From Polynucleobacter sp. CS-Odin-A6 (GTDB taxonomy: Bacteria > Pseudomonadota > Gammaproteobacteria > Burkholderiales > Burkholderiaceae), in the NCBI RefSeq assembly GCF_018882095.1, contig NZ_JACVPD010000001.1, positions 1-64,000 on the forward strand: a stretch of 64,000 nucleotides of DNA, written 5' to 3'. A program made the position numbers and the translations under genes. Shown here in pieces: positions 8,696 to 16,929 of the stretch (its first letter is position 1; each line of letters starts with the position of its first letter). Below the pieces are notes generated by a model. The model did not search any database and had not been told where the DNA came from. It saw nothing but the letters and a program-made list of their open reading frames with translations.

Positions 8696-8872
8696 TGCTG
8701 TCTCCTTGAGTGCCTTAAGATGCTTTTTAGTTATTAATTGCCTTATTTATTTCAAATGACTATAAATCATTCCTTGAATAAATTCAGTAGTTGATTGGCG
8801 CTGCAGTAAAAACCCTCAGTAAGCGCTAGGATCGCTTTAAACGGCGAATTCCATCTGACTCTAAAATGAAGG

Positions 8873-9439
8873 ATGAAATGGCTTTTCTCCCTAATGCTGG
8901 TTTTGTTTGTCACCCTGAGTCATGCTGAAGAAAATGCAAACCCGTTTGATATTCAGGTGAGCATAACTCCAATAAATGGCCGATTTCAAATTAATGCCAG
9001 TTACGTTGTTCCTATCAATATCTGTAGTGCTTACAGTTTTATTACAGACTATGAGGGCTCAAAAAATATTCCGGGAATTATCGAGGCGACCGTGATTTCA
9101 AGGGCTGGTAATAAGGTACGCGTCCGCAGGGTAATTGAGGAGGAGGTGCTTTTTTTCCACATCTCGATGAAGTCCCTTGTCGAATATACCGAGACTCCAA
9201 ATGAATTGGTCAGCTTTGAGCAGCTGAGTGGTGATGCTAAGTTTTATAAGGGTGCTTGGAAATTGGTGCCAAATGGCAACAAAACAACCTTTAAGTACAA
9301 CAGCTTGCTGGAGCTGGACTCCATCATTCCATCAGTCATAGTCGAATACTTTATGAAAAATAATATGCGCGGGCGATTGGGCTCGATGGCTCTCAGAGCC
9401 TCTCAACAAAGACCTGCTGAAGTGGGAGCTTGTAAATAG
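8873..9439 (+). CDS. Exported SRPBCC/START-like (polyketide cyclase/Coq10-type) protein
   Basis: A 188-residue protein with a Sec signal peptide (cleavage after SHAEE-region, about residue 18). The mature domain (SYVVPINICSAYSFITDYEGSKNIPG at the start, then an alternating strand pattern and a C-terminal amphipathic helix MRGRLGSMALRA) matches the SRPBCC lipid/ligand-binding superfamily. Periplasmic ligand binding is inferred. The gene is divergent from the molybdenum hydroxylase operon, with 178 bases between. Confidence 0.7.
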   Translation: MKWLFSLMLVLFVTLSHAEENANPFDIQVSITPINGRFQINASYVVPINICSAYSFITDYEGSKNIPGIIEATVISRAGNKVRVRRVIEEEVLFFHISMKSLVEYTETPNELVSFEQLSGDAKFYKGAWKLVPNGNKTTFKYNSLLELDSIIPSVIVEYFMKNNMRGRLGSMALRASQQRPAEVGACK

Positions 9440-9566
9440 CCCTCCTAGTTCACTTGAACCTGGTTTTATTTAGCGCGGTGGATTGGGCTTGTTCGCCAGA
9501 AAAAATTTCTCTGGTAATAGGGTTTTAAACGACAATAGAAATTAACTATAAAAATAAGGGGACAGT

Positions 9567-10250
9567 ATGTACAAGCTAATCGCTTTTGATGCCTATGGAA
9601 CATTGTTTGATGTGTATTCCATGGGGCAATTAGCAGAAGAGCTGTTTCCAGGGCATGGTCAGGCCTTTGCTTTGATGTGGCGTGATCGTCAAATCGAATA
9701 CACCCGCTTGGTGACAATGAGCGACCCCAATCCGAAAGGCAGCAAACACTACCTTCCATTTTGGGAGCTGACGATTCGTTCTTTGCGGTACGTCTGTAAG
9801 CGAATGAGTTTAAATCTCACGCCAGAATATGAACAGCGACTGATGGATCAGTATGCCAAGCTCACTGGTTTTGAAGATAGCATCACTGTTCTCAAGGCAA
9901 TTAAAGAAAAGGGTATTGCTACGGCTATTTTATCTAACGGCAGTAGAGAGATGTTGGCGACCGTGGTTGAGAGTAATGGCCTGAAACCCTATTTAGATCA
10001 AGTCGTCACGATTGAGGATATACGGTTATTTAAAACGGACCCACAAGCTTACGCGCTTTTACTAAAAGCATTCCCCGTCAAAAAAGAAGAAATTCTGTTT
10101 GTCTCTAGCAACGCTTGGGACGCTTTAGCGGCCAAGTGGTTTGGCTTTGATGTGTTTTGGGTCAACCGGCTCGGACATCCTTTTGAAGAGATTGGGGAGA
10201 AGCCCAATTACGAAGGAAATTCTTTATCTGCAGTATTAAAAGTAGTTTAA
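9567..10250 (+). CDS. (S)-2-haloacid dehalogenase, type II (HAD superfamily)
   Basis: A 227-residue HAD hydrolase. The nucleophile motif is FDAYGTLFDV at residues 7-16 (first Asp), motif II is AILSNGS, the motif III lysine is in FKTDPQAY, and SSNAWDALAAKWFGF is the type-II haloacid dehalogenase signature. The expected reaction is hydrolysis of L-2-haloalkanoic acids to D-2-hydroxy acids in the cytoplasm. The start is set by an aaggggac ribosome-binding site. The HPP-family membrane protein follows 6 bases later, suggesting cotranscription. Confidence 0.88.
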   Translation: MYKLIAFDAYGTLFDVYSMGQLAEELFPGHGQAFALMWRDRQIEYTRLVTMSDPNPKGSKHYLPFWELTIRSLRYVCKRMSLNLTPEYEQRLMDQYAKLTGFEDSITVLKAIKEKGIATAILSNGSREMLATVVESNGLKPYLDQVVTIEDIRLFKTDPQAYALLLKAFPVKKEEILFVSSNAWDALAAKWFGFDVFWVNRLGHPFEEIGEKPNYEGNSLSAVLKVV

Positions 10251-10256
10251 TTTGTC

Positions 10257-10766
10257 ATGGGAAAAATTCATGTACTGCGTCTATTGTGGGTGCTGACTGG
10301 CTCTACAGTAGCCATCTCATTGGCACTCTATTGCACTCATGCATCCTCCCCGCTACTGCTCGCATCTCTTGGTGGAACCACTTTATTTTTATTTGTCCTC
10401 TCCACGATTCCAGCTGCTCAGCCTAGGGCTGTATTTGGAGCCCACTTGTTCAGCAGTCTCATTGGGGTTATTGCATTTCAATTATTTGGCGATGGACTTT
10501 GGGTAATGGTGGTGGCAGTAGTGATTACGATTGGTGTTTTATTATTGACGAGAACTGTTCATCCTCCAGCAGGCGCTAACCCACTCATTATGATTCAGGC
10601 GCACGCTAATTTTTCGCATATCGGATTTACCGTTTTATTCGGAGTTCTCATTATTTCAGCAGTCGCTTTTATTTGGAGTCGCCTGGGAGTTGGTAAAAAG
10701 AAGTATCCCGTCTCATGGACTCAGCCCTCGCCACCCTCTCTGAATTGGAGTATTTGGGGAGATTAA
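10257..10766 (+). CDS. HPP-family integral membrane protein
   Basis: A 169-residue protein with about four hydrophobic helices and the RTVHPPAGANPLI motif that names the HPP family. Plant and cyanobacterial members have been linked to nitrite transport across membranes; whether that applies here is unknown. The last 20 residues are a short Pro/Trp-rich cytosolic or periplasmic tail. It follows the dehalogenase gene by 6 bases, so translational coupling is likely. Confidence 0.85.
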   Translation: MGKIHVLRLLWVLTGSTVAISLALYCTHASSPLLLASLGGTTLFLFVLSTIPAAQPRAVFGAHLFSSLIGVIAFQLFGDGLWVMVVAVVITIGVLLLTRTVHPPAGANPLIMIQAHANFSHIGFTVLFGVLIISAVAFIWSRLGVGKKKYPVSWTQPSPPSLNWSIWGD

Positions 10767-10865
10767 CAAAGTATGTTTTTGTATCAAGGCCCCAGGACCA
10801 TGCAATGACTCTTTTTGTGCGTGATGTTTTCTTTGTGACAGCAAGATGATGAGCCATGGATTACT

Positions 10866-11486
10866 ATGAGAACTCCTAAAAGCACTAATAAAAGTATATT
10901 AATGAGTTGGTTCAGCCGAATAATCGCCCTGATTGTTTTTATGATGAGCAGCCTCTTTTCTGTAGAGCAGGCAATGGCGTCTTTGGCTGGTGACTTACAA
11001 GATGGCCAACATGTTCTGCTAATGCGCCATGCTGATGCTCCGGGATATGGTGATCCTGCAGGATATGTACTTAGCCAGTGCTCAACCCAGCGCAATTTGG
11101 ATGATTACGGTAAAAAGCAATCAAGGGTTATTGGAAATTGGTTAAGTAATCAGGGTCTCCAGAATGCCCAGGTCTTTAGTAGTCCATGGTGCAGATGTCT
11201 AGATACGGCAACCCTTCTCAATAAAGGCCCAGTCAAGATTGAGCCCGCATTAGGATCGTTTTTCGATAACATGAGTCTTGAAAAGAAACAAACCAAAGAG
11301 TTAGAAGCGCTCATCAAAAATATATTAAGTCAGCAATCAAAGAAGCCCACTATTTTTGTAACTCATCATGTGAATATTCAGGCTTTCACTGGTAAGGTCG
11401 TAGGGGTGGGCGATATGGTTTTAGTAAAAGTGAATAAAAATGGGGAATATCTTTCACACGTGATGTATCCAAGCCCTACGCCCTAG
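10866..11486 (+). CDS. Exported histidine phosphatase family protein
   Basis: A 206-residue protein with a signal peptide or N-terminal anchor (FSRIIALIVFMMSSLFS, ending about EQAMAS). The phosphatase domain begins HVLLMRHADAPG, where the RHA motif holds the nucleophilic His. It ends with FVTHHVNIQAF, supplying the second catalytic His. This resembles small periplasmic phosphoglycerate-mutase-like phosphatases; the substrate is unknown. An in-frame ATG at 10902 would give a shorter, more typical signal peptide. Confidence 0.75.
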   Translation: MRTPKSTNKSILMSWFSRIIALIVFMMSSLFSVEQAMASLAGDLQDGQHVLLMRHADAPGYGDPAGYVLSQCSTQRNLDDYGKKQSRVIGNWLSNQGLQNAQVFSSPWCRCLDTATLLNKGPVKIEPALGSFFDNMSLEKKQTKELEALIKNILSQQSKKPTIFVTHHVNIQAFTGKVVGVGDMVLVKVNKNGEYLSHVMYPSPTP

Positions 11487-11519
11487 GGTATCAATTAATT
11501 AATTTAAAAAGGCTTTTTT

Positions 11520-11966
11520 ATGAAACATTTTTTATTGATCTTTTTATTGGCCCTCTCCTTAATTGGGTCGTCTCAAGCGGCAGATTCAACGCCAGCCAAA
11601 TCCGACCCAACTTGGTTAACGGAATCACGCGCAAGCATTAAAGCTGAAAAATACGATCAGGCCATTAAGCAATTGCAGAGCGCTAACGACACAAGCTCCG
11701 CAGACTGGAATAATTTGATGGGCTACAGTCTGCGTAAGAAGCAGCCACCTGATTTGGTTGGGGCAGAAAAGTACTATCAAGCCGCATTAAAAATAGATCC
11801 GAATCATCGGGGTGCTCTTGAATATTATGGAAAGCTAAAGTTAATCAACAATGATCTACCTGGAGCTGAGGCTCTATTGGCTAGGCTAGACAAGGTCTGT
11901 ACTTTTGGGTGCGAGGAATACTCCGACCTGAAGGCGGCCGTACAAAAATATAAGTCCAGCAAGTAG
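11520..11966 (+). CDS. Exported TPR-repeat protein
   Basis: A 148-residue protein with a Sec signal peptide (LLIFLLALSLIGSSQAA). Residues about 35-125 form two to three tetratricopeptide-like helical hairpins (AEKYDQAIKQLQSA; GAEKYYQAALKIDPNHRGALEYYGKL). Two cysteines near the C-terminus (CTFGCEEY) could pair. TPR domains scaffold protein interactions, and no specific partner is evident. It lies 33 bases after the histidine phosphatase gene and before a strong hairpin, so the two may form one unit. Confidence 0.75.
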   Translation: MKHFLLIFLLALSLIGSSQAADSTPAKSDPTWLTESRASIKAEKYDQAIKQLQSANDTSSADWNNLMGYSLRKKQPPDLVGAEKYYQAALKIDPNHRGALEYYGKLKLINNDLPGAEALLARLDKVCTFGCEEYSDLKAAVQKYKSSK

Positions 11967-12000
11967 AGTCATGCAGATTGGGCTCTAGCATTGGATTTGC

Positions 12001-12052
12001 GGAGCATATTGATCTACATTGTTGAGATCAATGTGCTCCCGTTGTGTTTTAT
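12001..12052 (+). terminator. Strong intrinsic terminator after the TPR gene
   Basis: ggagcatattgatct (12001-12015) pairs with agatcaatgtgctcc (12025-12039) through 15 positions, one of them a T-G wobble, with a 9-base loop. A T-rich stretch (gttgtgttttatt) follows. The stem is unusually long for a terminator. Confidence 0.65.
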
Positions 12053-12161
12053 TAAGCGCGATGGGAGCTCAATTTAAAATTCATTCAGTAGCCCGCGCCT
12101 GAAATAAAACGATGAATTACCCTTGTTATGAGCGTAAAGTATCTATATAAAGCGAGGGACT

Positions 12162-12689
12162 ATGACTGCACTGACACCCACCACTAAAGAATTACAAGTA
12201 CTAGAGGCGCTGCGGGCTCATAGAAGAAGGCATCGCCAAGATTTTCCTAGCAAGATTTCTAGTCATGTTTCAGATGAGGTTTTAGGGCTTACGACGGGCC
12301 AGAAAATTTCTGATGTCGTTGCTAAGATGGTGGGCTCATGGAAATTTATCATTATTCAGAGCATCTGTATTCTTGCTTGGATTAGCTACAACTCTATCAA
12401 TAATGGAAATACATGGGATCCATACCCCTTTATTTTGTTGAACCTGATGCTATCTTTTCAGGCAGCATACACCGCCCCAGCAATTATGATGAGCCAAAAT
12501 CGACTGTCAGAAATTGATCGTCAGCAGGCTAGTAATGACTTTGAGATCAATGTGAAAGCGGAGTTAGAAATTGAGCTACTGCATCAAAAAATTGATTTGA
12601 TGAAAGAAAAAGAGCTATTTGCATTAACGCAAGCAGTAGAAATCTTAAGTCAGAAGCTCGATAATATGAGAGGCCGCACCAATAGTTAA
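12162..12689 (+). CDS. DUF1003 membrane protein
   Basis: A 175-residue protein with two central transmembrane helices (about 65-83 and 92-112; WKFIIIQSICILAWISYN and PFILLNLMLSFQAAYTAPAIMMSQNR), followed by a charged helical tail likely to form a coiled coil. The SQNR-x-DRQ-type boundary (here SQNRLSEIDRQQASND) is the DUF1003 hallmark. Function is not established. The start follows a gcgaggg ribosome-binding site. It precedes the peroxiredoxin gene by 18 bases. Confidence 0.85.
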   Translation: MTALTPTTKELQVLEALRAHRRRHRQDFPSKISSHVSDEVLGLTTGQKISDVVAKMVGSWKFIIIQSICILAWISYNSINNGNTWDPYPFILLNLMLSFQAAYTAPAIMMSQNRLSEIDRQQASNDFEINVKAELEIELLHQKIDLMKEKELFALTQAVEILSQKLDNMRGRTNS

Positions 12690-12707
12690 GATAAAAAATA
12701 AGATAAA

Positions 12708-13277
12708 GTGACGACTATGACCAATCTCAATCAATTGCCCACAGACTTACCTATTCCCCAAGATGACGGGGCTGCCAATCACTTGGTTGGTATGCGATTA
12801 CCCAACATGCTGCTAGCTTCAACCACTGGTAAACAGTTGAACTTGGGCGAGATCTCCGGTCGGCTAGTCATCTACTGCTATCCAATGACAGGTCAGCCCA
12901 ATGTTGCCTTGCCAGATGGGTGGGATCAGATTCCTGGTGCAAGGGGATGCACGCCGCAAAGCTGTTCATTTCGGGATCATTACCAAGAACTTCAGGCGCT
13001 TGGTGCAGAAGTCGTCGGGCTGAGTGTGCAATCTACCGAATATCAACAAGAGATGGCGGATCGTTTGCATTTACCATTTCCGATAGTCAGCGACCTTGAT
13101 TATCAATTTCAGCGGGCACTGCAATTGCCTACGTTTGTTGCTGCCGGCATGACTTTATTAAAACGCATTACCTTAATCGCGAATGATGGCGTGATCGAGG
13201 CTGTTCATTACCCAATATTTCCAAGTGACAGTGATCCAGCATGGGTAATCAAGCATTTAAAAAATATCCCCGCTTGA
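12708..13277 (+). CDS. Peroxiredoxin-like (redoxin domain) protein
   Basis: A 189-residue thioredoxin-fold peroxidase of the AhpC/TSA superfamily. The catalytic region is GARGCTPQSCSFRDHY, with a Cys pair spaced as CxxxxC, the BCP/PrxQ-like arrangement in which the resolving Cys lies five residues on. The remainder (VVGLSVQSTEYQQEMADRLHLPFPIVSD) is typical of the fold. The start is GTG at 12708, or ATG at 12717 three codons in. It is probably cotranscribed with the DUF1003 gene. Confidence 0.8.
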   Translation: MTTMTNLNQLPTDLPIPQDDGAANHLVGMRLPNMLLASTTGKQLNLGEISGRLVIYCYPMTGQPNVALPDGWDQIPGARGCTPQSCSFRDHYQELQALGAEVVGLSVQSTEYQQEMADRLHLPFPIVSDLDYQFQRALQLPTFVAAGMTLLKRITLIANDGVIEAVHYPIFPSDSDPAWVIKHLKNIPA

Positions 13278-13327
13278 TATTTTGAATCTGTAATAGCTTT
13301 GGCAGGTAATCCAATTTGGACTACATC

Positions 13328-14080
13328 ATGAGACTTGTTCGCCTAATCATCTCCTCGCTAGCGATTCTATTGATTCTTGGAGCCTGCTCCAAAGAGGAGC
13401 AATCCAATGTAATCAAAGTGGCCGTATCTCCCGCGATTCCACCAATGCTGTTTGAGAAAGATGGCAAATACACTGGGATGGACCTGGAGATATTTGAGGG
13501 ATATTGCAAGTCGCGGGGCTGTACATTTAAAATGACCGCTTACGATTGGCTCGGCATGTTAGGTGCAGTCACTAGCGGACAAGCAGATGTTGCCTTCTCG
13601 GGAATCTCAATTACTGACAAGCGCAAAGAGGTCATGGATTTTTCTAATCCCTATTTCACCAGCACTTGGCAGCTCATTGGATTAAAAAATCGCAATATCA
13701 AAATCACTGATTTATCACAGCTCAAGAAATACTCTATTGCCTATCCAAGAGGTAGTGTGTTTGATGATTACGTAAAAACCATATTGCAGCCTAAGGGCTA
13801 TTACTCAGTCGACCAAGTCAAGTTATATCCGTCTCCGGCAGAAGCCTTAATTGCATTACAAAACGGGAACGTGGATTTAGTATTTGTTGACAGTGTCATG
13901 CTGGTTAATTATCAGAAAGCATTAGATCTGCCAGTGAGTAGCAGCTACCAAGTGGTGGGATTCGACAACCTCGGTTTTGCTTTTAAGAAGGGCTCAAATT
14001 TGCGAAATGACTTTAATCTTTATCTCAAAGAGCTGGGGCCAGAAAAGCTGAATATGATGATGAATCGTTGGGCACAATAA
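13328..14080 (+). CDS. ABC-transporter substrate-binding lipoprotein, family 3
   Basis: A 250-residue solute-binding protein with a lipobox (LILGACSKE) anchoring it to the membrane. VAVSPAIPPMLFEKDGKYTGMDLEIFEGYC and GQADVAFSGISITDKRKEVMDFSNPYF are the amino-acid-binding (SBP_bac_3) signature. No permease or ATPase gene is adjacent, so it is an orphan that must dock to a remote transporter or act as a sensor. I chose ATG 13328 over an in-frame TTG at 13316, because it gives a standard lipoprotein signal peptide. Confidence 0.85.
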   Translation: MRLVRLIISSLAILLILGACSKEEQSNVIKVAVSPAIPPMLFEKDGKYTGMDLEIFEGYCKSRGCTFKMTAYDWLGMLGAVTSGQADVAFSGISITDKRKEVMDFSNPYFTSTWQLIGLKNRNIKITDLSQLKKYSIAYPRGSVFDDYVKTILQPKGYYSVDQVKLYPSPAEALIALQNGNVDLVFVDSVMLVNYQKALDLPVSSSYQVVGFDNLGFAFKKGSNLRNDFNLYLKELGPEKLNMMMNRWAQ

Positions 14081-14153
14081 ATACAGTCGATGACATATTA
14101 ATAGGTTAAAGTGCAACTTAAGCTAATTAATTCAATAATTTATAAGGAGATGT

Positions 14154-14393
14154 ATGTCCCATCATGACAAATTAATTGCCGCTTTTGAGGCCTATCAATC
14201 AGAGAATGAAAAGTTTCAGGGAAAAGGAGTTAAAGCTTCTGCAGCCCGGGCTCGTAAGGCTTTGCAAGAAATTGCTGGTTCTTGCAAAGAGCGCCGTAAA
14301 GAAATTACTGCTGAAAAAGAAGCGCTCGAGGGTAAGCCAAAGGGCGAGGGAATGTCACAAGATGCTGCGCGTCACGCGCACATCAGAAAGTAA
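14154..14393 (+). CDS. Small basic histone H1-like protein
   Basis: A 79-residue, lysine- and alanine-rich helical protein. The segment KGVKASAARARKALQEIAGSCKERRKEI resembles the conserved N-terminal helix-pair of bacterial H1/Hc1-like proteins. It may bind DNA or act as a nucleoid-associated protein; this is a similarity-of-style call, not proven. An excellent aaggaga ribosome-binding site sits 4 bases before the ATG, suggesting strong translation. A bidirectional terminator follows directly. Confidence 0.6.
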   Translation: MSHHDKLIAAFEAYQSENEKFQGKGVKASAARARKALQEIAGSCKERRKEITAEKEALEGKPKGEGMSQDAARHAHIRK

Positions 14394-14411
14394 GCTTCTT
14401 TCTGAAAAGCC

Positions 14412-14439
14412 AAAAATCACCTTCACGAAGGTGATTTTT
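14412..14439. terminator. Bidirectional intrinsic terminator
   Basis: aaaaatcaccttc and gaaggtgattttt pair perfectly with a 2-base centre. There is an A-run on one side and a T-run on the other, between convergent genes (H1-like on plus, phosphatase on minus). Confidence 0.9.
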
Positions 14440-14441
14440 TA

Positions 14442-15089
14442 TTAGAGGTCCACATTTTCTAAGGCGGGACCCTCGAGGTGTCGGGTGTCACCCCATTGCT
14501 CTACTGACCAGCCACTATCTTGCTGATAGGTAATCCAATTGAATGAGGCGTTTGGGACTGAGGCCACACGTTCAGTATTTAAAGCTTGATTGCTGGCAAT
14601 GCGAAACATCATATCGATCGTGCCGCCATGACTCACAATCACAACGGTTTTACCAGCATGTTGTTCCTGAATCCAATCTAAGATCTGTTGGACTCGTGTG
14701 GCAAGTTGCTGAATACTTTCACCACCCTCGAGTTCATGGTCTAGGTCGCGAGTAATGTGCGCCTGCCAAAGATCTGGCCTGAGTGCGGGCGCCTCACTAA
14801 TCGATAGCCCCTGAAGTGCTCCAAAATGACGCTCTCTTAAAGAGCTATCAACCTGAGCCTTTACGGCAAATAATTCAACAACTGCATTAGCGGTGTCAGC
14901 TGCTCTTTTAAGATCGCTGGTATAAAGTGCATCAAATGTGACTTCTGCATCTTTTAGTGCTTGGGCCATTTGACGTGCCTGTCTTTCCCCTTTTACATTC
15001 AGAGGGATATCAGTATGCCCTTGGAGGCGCTGCTCAGAATTCCATGCGGTCTCTCCATGGCGGATAAGGCAAAGTCTTGTTGTGGTCAT
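14442..15089 (-). CDS. Histidine phosphatase / phosphoglycerate mutase-like (GpmB-type)
   Basis: A 215-residue cytosolic phosphatase. TTRLCLIRHGETAWNSEQRLQG holds the RHG nucleophile motif near residue 9, ERHFGALQG has the acid/base Glu region, and VIVSHGGTID has the second catalytic His. It resembles GpmB, CobC and related broad phosphatases. I chose ATG 15089 rather than 15104 because it gives a 4-base ATGA overlap with the stop of the upstream GNAT gene. It is third in a minus-strand MOSC-GNAT-phosphatase operon. Confidence 0.85.
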   Translation of the reverse strand: MTTTRLCLIRHGETAWNSEQRLQGHTDIPLNVKGERQARQMAQALKDAEVTFDALYTSDLKRAADTANAVVELFAVKAQVDSSLRERHFGALQGLSISEAPALRPDLWQAHITRDLDHELEGGESIQQLATRVQQILDWIQEQHAGKTVVIVSHGGTIDMMFRIASNQALNTERVASVPNASFNWITYQQDSGWSVEQWGDTRHLEGPALENVDL

Positions 15090-15481
15090 TTTTTCATCAT
15101 CCATGCCCTTGGGTTGTGCTCGAAGCCAAGATGTTCATAGTAGGCATTTGCTTTCGGAGCGGCGAGAAGCACAATCATGCAACTGAGCCCCAAGCGCGCC
15201 TTAGTTTCTTCAATCAAACGCTTTCCTATTCCTTGTCGCTGATACTGTTCATCCACAGCAAGGTCAGCTAAATAAGCAACATAGGCAAAGTCTGTCAGAC
15301 TGCGGCTAATTCCTACCAATTGCTCCCCATCCCATGCTGAAATGATGAGGTTAGCATTGGCCAGCATGGCTGCAAAGGTATCTACATTGTCGATTGGACG
15401 ACGCTCCCCAAGAGTCGATCGAGTGTAAAGGTCGATTGCTTGCTCGGGGCTGATGCTTGCATGCTCGGTATAGGTGATCAT
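15086..15481 (-). CDS. GNAT-family N-acetyltransferase
   Basis: A 131-residue single GNAT domain. The acetyl-CoA binding motif A is visible as LADLAVDEQYQRQGIGKRLIEETK (Q/RxxGxG/A), and the C-terminal YYEHLGFEHNP is motif B. The acceptor substrate is unknown. The start overlaps the stop of the MOSC gene by 4 bases, and its own stop overlaps the phosphatase start by 4 bases. Confidence 0.85.
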   Translation of the reverse strand: MITYTEHASISPEQAIDLYTRSTLGERRPIDNVDTFAAMLANANLIISAWDGEQLVGISRSLTDFAYVAYLADLAVDEQYQRQGIGKRLIEETKARLGLSCMIVLLAAPKANAYYEHLGFEHNPRAWMMKK

Positions 15482-15984
15482 TTGTTTCCAGCAGTGGGAA
15501 GAGTAAGAAGATCTTTGGCAGTAATAGATCCAGACTCCAGCGCTTCGGCCCTAATTCCGCCACGAGCTTTAAAGGCGTTTATGAAATCAGGTCTAGCTAA
15601 TAATTTAGCAGGTCTTTGGCAGGGTTCGCATAGCTCAGTACCTTTGAATGCGAGCCCACCTAAATAAAAAATCTTTCCAACTAGGCTATTGAGCTCATCA
15701 GAAGAAAGATGGTCGATCACAATATTTCTACGTGTATCGCCTACACTAAAGAGAGTATGTTGATTAGCCAGTAATTGGAGATTCGCATCTGCTATGCCTG
15801 AGAGGGCGATGAGAGAGACATGACGTATTTTTGGTTTAGAGATGGAGAATGCTCCAATACCTGCCGCATAGCGATCTCCAACGATTCCCTGACCAGTAAC
15901 GATGTCGGCCCGTTCTATCTTCATCATCGGTTGACCGGCTAGACTGGCAATATAGAGTGAGTGGATGTGTGGAGATGCTTTCAT
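15478..15984 (-). CDS. MOSC-domain protein
   Basis: A 168-residue protein matching the MOSC (molybdenum cofactor sulphurase C-terminal) domain. It includes GQGIVGDRYAAGIGAFSI near the N-terminus and LCEPCQRPAKLLARPDF towards the end, where the conserved Cys (here in EPC) lies. MOSC proteins carry or bind Mo cofactor or reduce N-hydroxylated compounds. The window also encodes a molybdenum hydroxylase about 7 kb away, but no direct link is shown. It is first in a three-gene operon. Confidence 0.85.
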   Translation of the reverse strand: MKASPHIHSLYIASLAGQPMMKIERADIVTGQGIVGDRYAAGIGAFSISKPKIRHVSLIALSGIADANLQLLANQHTLFSVGDTRRNIVIDHLSSDELNSLVGKIFYLGGLAFKGTELCEPCQRPAKLLARPDFINAFKARGGIRAEALESGSITAKDLLTLPTAGNK

Positions 15985-16008
15985 TATGAGAGCATATTAC
16001 ATAAGAAA

Positions 16009-16031
16009 AAGCCCCGGTAATTTCGGGGCTT
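16009..16031 (-). terminator. Intrinsic terminator for the minus-strand 64-residue gene
   Basis: On the minus strand aagcccc-ga, a short loop and the complementary ggggctt precede a TTTTT run. The hairpin lies 13 bases downstream of the small gene's stop. Confidence 0.8.
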
Positions 16032-16043
16032 AATGCTTAGTGC

Positions 16044-16238
16044 TTACGCGGCGACTGGGGCTGGAGTTGGACCAGCTTTATTGAGGGCCCTTTGAATCTT
16101 CGCCTTCTCTTTGGGCTTAGTGCTTGAGTCAAGAAGCTTGGTTAATTGAGCAACATTGAGCGGCCCTAATCTGGCTTTGCCAGTTTTGGTGACCATGGAG
16201 TCATTTTTTCTATTTCTTTGGTTTTGGCCAGCAGCCAT
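16044..16238 (-). CDS. Small basic protein of unknown function
   Basis: A 64-residue, highly basic protein (NQRNRKNDSMVTKTGKARLGPL, then LTKLLDSSTKPKEKAKIQRAL, Ala/Pro-rich tail). A taggaa ribosome-binding site 6-7 bases before the ATG and a dedicated terminator support it as a real gene. The charge pattern suggests nucleic-acid or ribosome association, but that is inference and I recognise no named family. Confidence 0.65.
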   Translation of the reverse strand: MAAGQNQRNRKNDSMVTKTGKARLGPLNVAQLTKLLDSSTKPKEKAKIQRALNKAGPTPAPVAA

Positions 16239-16414
16239 ATAGATTCCTAGAGTATTGGAATGATGAATCTTTGAGCATGCTCGGCAGATTCCCCTATCTA
16301 GGGCGCAGAATAGTGATCACAAATCAGAATAACAGTTAAGTGGTCTAGGCGCTATGATTGCAGTACGTCGAACATCCTTATTTTCCTAGCCCCAATTTGT
16401 TGAATGTTGAAATC

Positions 16415-16642
16415 ATGATTAATATCCCCAATCTTATTTTTGCTGTGATCATGGGCGGCCTGATGTCCTTGAGCATCACATTAGCAACAACCTTAGTTCG
16501 AGTAGGGGCAGCCCACGATTTCTTTTGGGTATGGCTTGAGGTTTGGTCCATAGCCTATCCTGTCGCAATTATTTGTATTCTGATTTATCGCCCTTTTGTC
16601 AGCAAGGCCACTACTGTTCTAGTGAATAAATTAAAGCGATAA
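16415..16642 (+). CDS. DUF2798-like two-helix membrane protein
   Basis: A 75-residue protein with two hydrophobic helices (NLIFAVIMGGLMSLSITLA and a second ending YPVAIICILIY) followed by RPFVSKATTVLVNKL. This is the short Pro-bearing layout of DUF2798 proteins. Function is unknown. I preferred ATG 16415 to an upstream in-frame TTG (16358), which would add 19 non-conserved residues. Confidence 0.65.
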   Translation: MINIPNLIFAVIMGGLMSLSITLATTLVRVGAAHDFFWVWLEVWSIAYPVAIICILIYRPFVSKATTVLVNKLKR

Positions 16643-16679
16643 GACCATGCAATCGATGTATCAAACAAGAAGATTTTTA

Positions 16680-16928
16680 ATGAAACACCTAAAATGGATT
16701 GCCTTACTAAGCATTCTCAGTTTGAGTGCTTGCGCTGCCGTTTATACCGATGCTTCAGATGCAAATCAGGTGACTTTTCTCAATAGTGATGGTGAATCCA
16801 TAGCATCACTAACGCAAAAAGCAAATGCGTATTGTGCGCAATATGGCAAGACCGCATCCTTTAGAAAGAGTGCTACCCAGCTCGTGGCTGTATTTGATTG
16901 CAATTGGCCGCAAGCCAGCCCGCGTTAA
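16680..16928 (+). CDS. Small putative lipoprotein
   Basis: An 82-residue protein with a lipoprotein signal (ALLSILSLSACAAV, lipobox LSAC). The mature domain of about 60 residues contains two cysteines (AYCAQYGK and VFDCNW), a pattern seen in many small proteobacterial lipoproteins of unknown role. The in-frame upstream ATG (16647) would place 11 residues before a normal signal peptide, so 16680 is preferred. It ends 1 base before the convergent prfC stop. Confidence 0.65.
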   Translation: MKHLKWIALLSILSLSACAAVYTDASDANQVTFLNSDGESIASLTQKANAYCAQYGKTASFRKSATQLVAVFDCNWPQASPR

Positions 16929-16929
16929 T

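Noticed and set aside
9466-9759. 97-codon minus-strand ORF overlapping the haloacid dehalogenase gene
   Set aside because: It is antisense to a clear HAD gene, with no recognisable domain and Cys/His/Arg-rich shadow composition.
12123-12151. TTGTTA-17-TATAAA promoter for the DUF1003 gene
   Set aside because: The implied transcription start (about 12158) would fall inside or after the ribosome-binding site at 12152-12158, so the arrangement is not consistent with normal translation.
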